Shown: positions 5,202 through 10,369 of the stretch, piece after piece
How the letters are laid out: each line of letters begins with the position of its first letter
Numbering within the stretch: the first letter of the stretch is position 1
Source: JBFXAN01 sp050184225
GTDB lineage: Bacteria; Chloroflexota; Dehalococcoidia; CAUJGQ01
DNA length: 10,369 bases
Assembly (NCBI GenBank): GCA_050184225.1
Contig: JBFXAN010000211.1
Coordinates: 1-10,369 of the forward strand
Reading direction: 5' to 3'
Made by a program: the position numbers and the translations under genes
Notes under the pieces: model-generated
Seen by the model: only the letters and a program-made list of their open reading frames with translations
Database searches by the model: none
What the model was told of the DNA's origin: nothing

Positions 5202-5657
5202 ATGGCACAACACCAGCCGCGCCAGGCCGCCGAAGTGTATCGCGGCGTTGTCTCCATCAAAGGCATCGTGCTGCATTCGGACGGCGTCGTGCTGCTTCGA
5301 AACGACCGCCACCAGTGGGAGTTGCCCGGCGGCACGCTCGAACTGGGTGAAACCCCGGAAGACTGCCTGGCTCGAGAGATCGTTGAAGAACTGGGGCTGG
5401 TCGTTCGCGTTGGCCCGCTGGTAGACGCGTGGCTGTTCGAACACATCATTCCAGATGCCCACGTGTTCATCGTCACCTATGGTTGCTACGCCGTGCCCTT
5501 CGATATGGGCTCGCTGGTACTTAGCAGCGAGCACACAGCGATCGGGTGTTTTCCTGTTGCCGAGATTGGCTCCCTCCCGCTGCCTGGCGGCTATCGCCGC
5601 TCAATTCGAGCATGGGTGACCGATCCCCGCTCGCGACCGCGCAGAGTAATCGTCTGA
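5202..5657 (+). CDS. Nudix hydrolase
   Basis: A 151-residue protein of usual Nudix size that would hydrolyse a nucleoside diphosphate linked to another moiety, using Mg2+ in the cytosol. The Nudix box is complete at residues 44-66: Gly44, five residues, Glu50, seven residues, then REIVEELGL. The flanking VVLLRND and WELPGG are also typical, the latter found in MutT- and ADP-ribose-type enzymes. The substrate cannot be read from this; sanitation of oxidised dNTPs or NDP-sugar turnover are options. The start is uncertain. ATG 5202 gives a standard N-terminus; ATG 5184 and GTG 5121 are in frame, and none has a clear ribosome binding site. The gene is divergent from the frameshifted gene, with the promoter region shared, and 72 bp before the deaminase gene. 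A co-directional nucleotide-metabolism pair is plausible. Confidence 0.88.
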   Translation: MAQHQPRQAAEVYRGVVSIKGIVLHSDGVVLLRNDRHQWELPGGTLELGETPEDCLAREIVEELGLVVRVGPLVDAWLFEHIIPDAHVFIVTYGCYAVPFDMGSLVLSSEHTAIGCFPVAEIGSLPLPGGYRRSIRAWVTDPRSRPRRVIV

Positions 5658-5729
5658 TCACTGACGAGTACCGTTGCCGTCGATTACGTTCTAACAATCA
5701 ATCTCGATTCTTACGGACACCACCGATTC

Positions 5730-6782
5730 ATGTCGCTTGCTAGCTACCTGCGTGCCGCCCCCAAGGTTGAGTTGCATGTGCATCTTGAGGGGGCGATCCG
5801 GCCGGCGACGCTGCTGGAACTGGCGCGGCGGAATCGAGTTGACCTACCAGCGGATACAGTGGATGGACTGCGACAGTGGTTTGTCTATCGCGACTTCAAG
5901 CACTTCATCGAGATCTTTGTTGCGGCAACGTCGTGTCTCTGCACGGCGGAGGACTATGAACTGATCGTCTACGAGTTCGGCGCCGAGATGGCCCGTCAGA
6001 ATGTGCGCTATGCCGAGGTGACGTTCTCGCCGAGCACGCACGTCTGGATGGGGCGGCCGTGGGAAATGGTCTTCCGCGGGATCACGCGCGGGCGCGAGCG
6101 GGCCGAGGCGGAGTTCGGCATCCGTATCCGCTGGATCTTCGATATCGTTCGGGGTGTGAGCGATGCGAGCACGCTCATGCCAAAAGCGGATTTCACCGCC
6201 GATGTGGCGATCGATGGCAAGGGGGCCGGGGTGGTGGCGCTTGGCCTGGGTGGGATGGAGGATGGCGCGCCGCCGGAGCCGTTTGCGCCGCAGTTCGCGC
6301 GAGCGCGGTCGGCGGGACTACACAGCGTGCCGCACGCCGGTGAGCACGCGGGACCGGACAGCATCTGGGGTGCGATCCGGTCGCTGGGTGCGGAGCGGAT
6401 CGCCCACGGCGTGCGCGCGATCGAGGATCCGGCGCTGGTCGCGTATCTGGCAGAGCGCCGAATTCCAGTAGATGTCTGCCCCACAAGCAATATCTGCCTC
6501 GGCGTCTATCCGGATCTCGACGCTCACCCGCTCCGCCGACTGCGGGAAGCCGGCATAGTCGTGACGATCAATTCGGACGATCCGCCCTTGTTCAACACGA
6601 CGCTCAACGATGAGGTGGCGCTGCTCGCGGGCGTATTCGGTTTCGATGCTGACACGATCGATGTGATCCTGCTCGGCGGTGTCCGCGCGGCGTTCCTGAC
6701 GCAGGAAGAGGCCCGGTCGCTTGCATCCGGCTTTCAGAACGAGATGCAGAGGCTGAAGGCGGTACACCTCGGCCAGCCTTGA
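5730..6782 (+). CDS. Adenosine deaminase family amidohydrolase
   Basis: A 350-residue TIM-barrel amidohydrolase, normal length for the adenosine/adenine deaminase family. All metal and catalytic residues are visible: HVHLEG with His16 and His18, PHAGE with His202 and Glu205, AHG with His226, and SDDPP with Asp283 and Asp284. It would deaminate a purine or purine nucleoside hydrolytically at a Zn site in the cytosol. The ending SDDPPLFNTTL resembles adenine deaminases and aminodeoxyfutalosine deaminases of the futalosine menaquinone pathway as much as true adenosine deaminase, so the substrate is open. No menaquinone genes lie nearby, while the Nudix gene just upstream favours nucleotide salvage. 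The start at ATG 5730 has only a weak ribosome binding site but gives the usual short N-terminus before the HxH motif. Confidence 0.93.
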   Translation: MSLASYLRAAPKVELHVHLEGAIRPATLLELARRNRVDLPADTVDGLRQWFVYRDFKHFIEIFVAATSCLCTAEDYELIVYEFGAEMARQNVRYAEVTFSPSTHVWMGRPWEMVFRGITRGRERAEAEFGIRIRWIFDIVRGVSDASTLMPKADFTADVAIDGKGAGVVALGLGGMEDGAPPEPFAPQFARARSAGLHSVPHAGEHAGPDSIWGAIRSLGAERIAHGVRAIEDPALVAYLAERRIPVDVCPTSNICLGVYPDLDAHPLRRLREAGIVVTINSDDPPLFNTTLNDEVALLAGVFGFDADTIDVILLGGVRAAFLTQEEARSLASGFQNEMQRLKAVHLGQP

Positions 6783-6849
6783 TAGGCACCGCCCTTCGCA
6801 CGCGTGGGATTGTAGCGTACCATCGGCGGGTACAGGTCCTCCGCGCCGA

Positions 6850-6877
6850 TCGAGTCACCTCAGTCCTTCCGTATAAT
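6850..6877 (+). promoter_or_regulatory. Candidate promoter of the LuxR-type regulator gene
   Basis: A perfect TATAAT box at 6872-6877 stands out in GC-rich surroundings, 40 bp before the regulator's ATG. The best -35 match is TCGAGT at 6850-6855 (3 of 6, spacer 16). The weak -35 suggests low basal activity or need for an activator. Transcription would start near 6884. A small inverted repeat (GTACC/GGTAC, 6817-6833) lies upstream. The rest of the 6783-6917 gap shows nothing else. Confidence 0.45.
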
Positions 6878-6917
6878 CCTTGCACGCGATACCGCAATCG
6901 CGTTGAGTGGTGCCGTT

Positions 6918-9900
6918 ATGCGTCGCGACCTGCTTGATACCGGGGCTGCATTCGCCGGGCGCGAAGCGGAGATGGAGAGGCTCGACCGGCGGCTAATAGA
7001 AGCACTCGCGGGTCAGGGCGGGATCGTGCTGCTCATGGGGGAGTCGGGGATCGGCAAGACACGGCTGGCCGAGGAATTGGCGGCGGTGGCTCGGTCGGGC
7101 GGCGCGTGTGTGCTCTGGGGCCGCTGTTACGAGGGCGAAGGCGCTCCCCCCTTCTGGCCCTGGATTCAAGTGCTGCGCGCGGCCATCCAGGACACCGCCA
7201 CAAAGCAACCGGGAACCATCCTCGACTCGGCGGCGGCCGAGCTGATGGACCTGCTGCCGGAGGTTGGAACCGCCGGCCGCCGGCTCGCTGATCGATCCGT
7301 GGTAACCGACGTGCGGATCACATCCCGCGCCGCGGACTCCGCCCAGGCCCGGTTCCGGTTGTTCGACACGATCACAGCCTTCCTTGGCGCGCGGGCGGCT
7401 GAGCGGCCCCAGGTCGTGATCCTCGATGACCTGCAGTGGTCCGATACCTCGTCGCTGCTGCTGCTCCGGTTTTTGGCCCGCACGGTCCACGAGATGCCCC
7501 TGCTCCTGCTGGGCGCCTATCGAGACACCGAGGTAGACCGGGGACACCCATTGACGGAGATGCTGACCGCGCTCTCCCGCGAGCGTGGCTGTGAACGACT
7601 CTCCCTGCGCGGCGTCTCGGAGGCGGTGGTCGCGACACTGGCGGCCGATGTTTGCGGCGCGGCGGTAGCAACGCCGCCGTTCACCGGGGCGCTTCATGAA
7701 CTGACAGCGGGGAATCCGCTGTTCGTTCAAGAGACGTTGCGCCACCTGACCGAACTCGGAGGGCTGAGGCCGGACGCCGTGCCCGGCGACGGGACGGCGC
7801 TACTGACAACGATCGACGTGCCTGACGGGGTGCGGTGGGTCATCCGGCAACGGCTGGCCCGCCTGGCCGGTGACGCCGCACGGGTCTTGTCGGTCGCCGC
7901 CGTAATCGGGCGCGAGTTCGAGATGGCGACACTGGCCGCAGCGCTGGAATCAGACGGTCTGCCGGTGATGGACGTGTTGGACCAGGCCGAAGCGGCGCGG
8001 CTGGTGTCGCCCGTTCTCGATGCCGGTGTCGATGCCGCGCGCCGCTATCGCTTCGAACACGACCTGGTCCGCGACACGCTGATCGGCGACCTGAGCCGTG
8101 CCGAGCGCGTGCGGTTGCATCATCGTGTTGGGGAAGCGCTGGAAGACCGCTGGCGGATCGACCCCGAGGGACACCTGTCGGAACTGGCCTATCACTTCGT
8201 GCAGGCCGCGCCGAGCGGTGGCGTGACCAAGGCGCTCACCTACGCGCAACGGGCCGGCGACCAGGCAGCCCATCGGTTTGCCTATGACGAAGCCGCACGC
8301 TGGTACGCGCTCGCGCTGGACGTGGTTGGCTTCATGTCGCCGGTCGATGGAACCGCGCGCTGCGACCTGCTCCTGGCACAGGGTGAGGCACTCTTGAGCG
8401 CCGGGCGGCCGCTTCAGGTCGTGGACTCGATCGCTCCTGCCGCGCTGTCGCTGGCGGACACACTTGGTGACGCGGGCCGGGAGCGGGCAGCGCGCGCCTG
8501 CCGCCTCGCGCTGGCCGGTATCATCCGCTACAGCGGGCCGGGCATCCTCGTCGGCGGCGAAGCATACCGCACCTGGGCCGACCGTGCGACGCGCTACGCG
8601 CCTCCCGATTCAGTCGATCGTGTCTACGCCGATATTAGCCTTGGCTCTGCCATCTCCGCGGGCGGCGATCTTGCCCGTACCCTGTCGCTCTATCATCACG
8701 CGCTGGCGCTGGCACGGCGGCTGGAAGATCCGGCCGCACTCTATTATGCCGCGCTGAACCTGGTCAACTGGTCGGGAGGTCCGCGCCATCAGGCAGAGCG
8801 GCGTCGCCTGGCAGAGGAATTCAGCACCCGCCCGGCAACGGGCGTGCATCCCAGCACCCTGGGGCGGCTGCTCGGGCGCTGTGGCACGGTACTGCTGGAC
8901 TGGGGCGATCGTCGTCATGCCGAGGCGCTGTGGAGCCGGACCGCTGCCCTGGCAACGCAGACGCATGAGCCGGAATTGCACCTCAATGGACTGGTCGGCG
9001 CCGCGCTGCTGGCGACGGTTGACGGTAGGTTGGAGGACGCGCTCGCCGCGATCACGCGGCTGATCGACCGGTCGGCAGAGATCGGCAGTCCGGTCTACGG
9101 CTGGCGATACGCGCTCCGCCTCCAGGAGCGGCCCTTGCTGCTGCTTGGCCCGGATGGCGCGGTCCCCGCGATTCCGCCTCCGGAGATCAAGCTGCTCGGC
9201 GACGGTGACGTGTGGGCGCCGAGCAATGCCGCCAGCGCGGCGCTCCGGCGCGCCCAGCGCGGCGACCTTGAGGATGCACGCCGCGCCCTGCGGGACGGCC
9301 TGCGACTCTTCCACTCGGACGACGCGAGCGACGCAAGCTTCTACTGGCATCTCGTGACGCTGCTCGAACTGGCGGTCCTGCTCGGCGATCGGCCGGCGGC
9401 CGGCTTCCTGGTGCCGCGGCTCGCCATCCTCGCGCCGTGTGCCGTCGCTGATTGGGGTCTCACCACCATCGCCCGCCACCTGGGGGCGGCGACGGCGCTC
9501 TTGGGCGACCGGACGCGCGCGCGGGAGTACTTCGAGCAGGCGCTGGCCGTGGCGGGCGCGATTCGCTTCCGTCCGGAACTGGCGTTGACGAACCTCCAGA
9601 TCGCCGAGTTGCTCGCGGCGGAATCAGCCAATCGCGGCGCCGCGCAGCGCTATCTCGAGCCAGCGATCGACGAGTTCCGCGTGATGAAGATGCAGCCGGC
9701 GCTGGAACGCGCGCTGATGTTGGAGAACGATCTCCACACCCGATCGGGGCGGACTCCACACCCGGCCTTCCCCGATGGACTCACCGCCCGCGAGGTGGAG
9801 GTGCTCAGCCTGGTAGCGACCGGTGCGACCAACCGCGAGATCGCGGCGGCGCTGGTGGTAGCTCCGGGTACCGTACATCAGCACCTGATCAACATCTTTG

Positions 9901-9968
9901 CCAAGATCGGCGCTCGCCGCCGCGCCGATGCCGCCGCCTACGCCACCCGCCACGGCCTCGCATCCTAA
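6918..9968 (+). CDS. Large LAL-type transcriptional regulator: AAA ATPase with C-terminal LuxR helix-turn-helix
   Basis: A 1016-residue cytosolic STAND-like regulator. An N-terminal AAA_16-type ATPase carries Walker A GESGIGKT (41-48) and Walker B VVILDDLQWSD (166-176), the latter with the DLQWSD variant typical of LuxR-family ATPases. It is followed by the winged-helix-like end of the NTPase module (about 310-400, including RYRFEHDLVRDTL) and a long all-helical region (about 400-940) with TPR-like patterns, probably the ligand- or partner-sensing part. The LuxR/GerE DNA-binding domain is at about 955-1016: LTAREVEVLSLVATGATNREIA, then TVHQHLINIFAKIGARRRADA. MalT, the family model, is turned on by ATP and inducer and then activates nearby genes. 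The target here is unknown; the downstream palindrome and sulfurtransferase are candidates. ATG 6918, with GAGTGG 7 nt upstream, is preferred over an in-frame TTG at 6903. The frame is intact throughout. Confidence 0.93.
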   Translation: MRRDLLDTGAAFAGREAEMERLDRRLIEALAGQGGIVLLMGESGIGKTRLAEELAAVARSGGACVLWGRCYEGEGAPPFWPWIQVLRAAIQDTATKQPGTILDSAAAELMDLLPEVGTAGRRLADRSVVTDVRITSRAADSAQARFRLFDTITAFLGARAAERPQVVILDDLQWSDTSSLLLLRFLARTVHEMPLLLLGAYRDTEVDRGHPLTEMLTALSRERGCERLSLRGVSEAVVATLAADVCGAAVATPPFTGALHELTAGNPLFVQETLRHLTELGGLRPDAVPGDGTALLTTIDVPDGVRWVIRQRLARLAGDAARVLSVAAVIGREFEMATLAAALESDGLPVMDVLDQAEAARLVSPVLDAGVDAARRYRFEHDLVRDTLIGDLSRAERVRLHHRVGEALEDRWRIDPEGHLSELAYHFVQAAPSGGVTKALTYAQRAGDQAAHRFAYDEAARWYALALDVVGFMSPVDGTARCDLLLAQGEALLSAGRPLQVVDSIAPAALSLADTLGDAGRERAARACRLALAGIIRYSGPGILVGGEAYRTWADRATRYAPPDSVDRVYADISLGSAISAGGDLARTLSLYHHALALARRLEDPAALYYAALNLVNWSGGPRHQAERRRLAEEFSTRPATGVHPSTLGRLLGRCGTVLLDWGDRRHAEALWSRTAALATQTHEPELHLNGLVGAALLATVDGRLEDALAAITRLIDRSAEIGSPVYGWRYALRLQERPLLLLGPDGAVPAIPPPEIKLLGDGDVWAPSNAASAALRRAQRGDLEDARRALRDGLRLFHSDDASDASFYWHLVTLLELAVLLGDRPAAGFLVPRLAILAPCAVADWGLTTIARHLGAATALLGDRTRAREYFEQALAVAGAIRFRPELALTNLQIAELLAAESANRGAAQRYLEPAIDEFRVMKMQPALERALMLENDLHTRSGRTPHPAFPDGLTAREVEVLSLVATGATNREIAAALVVAPGTVHQHLINIFAKIGARRRADAAAYATRHGLAS

Positions 9969-9984
9969 ACAGCGACCGCACTCG

Positions 9985-10017
9985 GGTGGCATCTACCATC
10001 TGGTAGATCATGCCACC
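9985..10017. promoter_or_regulatory. Long inverted repeat with 18-bp core palindrome, possible operator or terminator
   Basis: The core ATCTACCATCTGGTAGAT (9991-10008) has two perfect 8-bp arms around two bases. Outside it GGTGGC (9985-9990) pairs with GCCACC (10012-10017), leaving a 3-base CAT bulge. It begins 17 bp past the regulator's stop and ends 95 bp before the sulfurtransferase start. No T-run follows. The same left half, ATCTACCATC, recurs at 10037-10046, which favours a protein-binding site over a simple terminator. Confidence 0.5.
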
Positions 10018-10036
10018 GGTCCCCAACCTTCACAGA

Positions 10037-10046
10037 ATCTACCATC
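10037..10046. repeat. Second copy of the ATCTACCATC half-site
   Basis: An exact 10-base repeat of the left half of the 9991-10008 palindrome, starting 46 bp further on and in the same orientation. That spacing is between four and five DNA turns. It lies 67 bp before the sulfurtransferase start, in its likely promoter region. The right half is not conserved, so it would be a weaker site for the same unknown protein. Confidence 0.4.
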
Positions 10047-10112
10047 CGTGACATGACCAGCCAGGATCAGGCAGGCATCCTCCGACTGTGAACTCGTTGC
10101 GGAGGTATCGTC

Positions 10113-10369
10113 ATGCCCGGCGCCACACGGAAGGGCTACGCCAATCCTGATGTCCTTGCTACGACCGCATGGGTGGCCGGGCACTTGGACGACCCGACGG
10201 TGCGGATCGTCGAATCAAACGAAGACACGCTGCTCTACGGGGCCGGCCACATCCCCGGCGCGGTGGAGGTGGACTGGACGCGCGACCTCAACGACCAACT
10301 CCGGCGGGACTACCTCGACCGCGCCGGCTTCGAAGCACTGATGTCCCGCATCGGTGTCACGCCGGAGAC
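10113..10369 (+). CDS. Rhodanese-type sulfurtransferase, SseA-like (partial, C-terminus beyond right edge)
   Basis: The first 85 codons are visible. The protein resembles two-domain thiosulfate/3-mercaptopyruvate sulfurtransferases. WVAGHLDDPTVRIVES leads into GAGHIPGAVEVDW (about 43-55), the hallmark of a rhodanese domain, followed by DLNDQLRRDYLD and the helix FEALMSRIGV. Full-length relatives are near 280 residues, with the catalytic cysteine in the second domain, which lies outside this window. It would move a sulfane sulfur from thiosulfate or mercaptopyruvate to cyanide or thiol acceptors in the cytosol. The start is firm: GGAGG at 10101-10105 is 7 nt before the ATG. The upstream gap carries a long inverted repeat and a repeated half-site, suggesting regulation by a dimeric protein, possibly the large regulator encoded just upstream. 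That link is inference. Confidence 0.9.
   Translation, partial: MPGATRKGYANPDVLATTAWVAGHLDDPTVRIVESNEDTLLYGAGHIPGAVEVDWTRDLNDQLRRDYLDRAGFEALMSRIGVTPE

Noticed and set aside
4887..5534. Minus-strand open frame of 215 codons
   Set aside because: Its upstream half is antisense to the Nudix hydrolase and its last 34 codons are the wrong frame after the frameshift. Only the part from ATG 5105 to about 4990 looks coding, and it is reported as part of the frameshifted gene.
8610..9479. Minus-strand open frame of 289 codons
   Set aside because: It lies wholly inside the intact LuxR-type regulator gene on the opposite strand. GC-rich codon use commonly produces such frames.
1..10369. tRNA, rRNA, CRISPR array, insertion sequence or prophage
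   Set aside because: No regularly spaced repeats, transposase or integrase motifs, terminal inverted repeats or tRNA-like cloverleaf were seen on either strand by eye.

Overview
The window is GC-rich bacterial chromosomal DNA with tightly packed genes, purine-rich Shine-Dalgarno sites and strong G/C at third codon positions. A large ATPase-LuxR regulator, a SseA-type rhodanese, a cysteine-poor racemase-family protein and an ADA-family deaminase would fit a Chloroflexota (Thermomicrobia-like) or actinobacterial genome. That placement is inference from style only. I see no rRNA, tRNA, CRISPR array, transposase or phage gene.

Left part (1-1980, minus strand): a secreted serine hydrolase of the beta-lactamase class C/PBP4 family runs off the left edge. 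To its right is a MarR-family repressor gene that faces away from a flavoprotein gene. The 143 bp between these two divergent genes hold three related 14-bp inverted repeats, one of them a perfect palindrome. They look like the repressor's operators.

Middle-left part (1981-4680, plus strand): a flavodoxin-fold oxidoreductase gene and a cupin gene overlap by 8 bp and form a two-gene operon probably controlled by the MarR protein. The layout resembles quinone or electrophile detoxification units. Directly after the cupin stop codon lies the C-terminal relic of a small multidrug resistance (SMR) transporter, without a start codon or its first membrane helices. An Asp/Glu racemase-family gene follows, whose first catalytic Cys is Ser, and then a small exported protein of unknown function.

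Middle-right part (4680-6782): a small uncharacterised minus-strand gene has a good ribosome binding site but is broken by a single-base frameshift. It is divergent from a Nudix hydrolase, which is followed by an adenosine-deaminase-family amidohydrolase. The last two suggest nucleotide salvage or clean-up.

Right part (6783-10369): a 1016-residue LAL-type regulator (AAA ATPase, helical repeat region, C-terminal LuxR helix-turn-helix) is preceded by a perfect TATAAT box. After it comes a gap with an 18-bp near-palindrome and a repeated half-site, then the first 85 codons of a rhodanese-type sulfurtransferase cut by the right edge.

Most of the window is ordinary metabolism and regulation. The points most worth a second look are the triple MarR operator, the SMR relic, the frameshifted gene, active-site substitutions in the cupin and racemase, and the palindrome before the sulfurtransferase.
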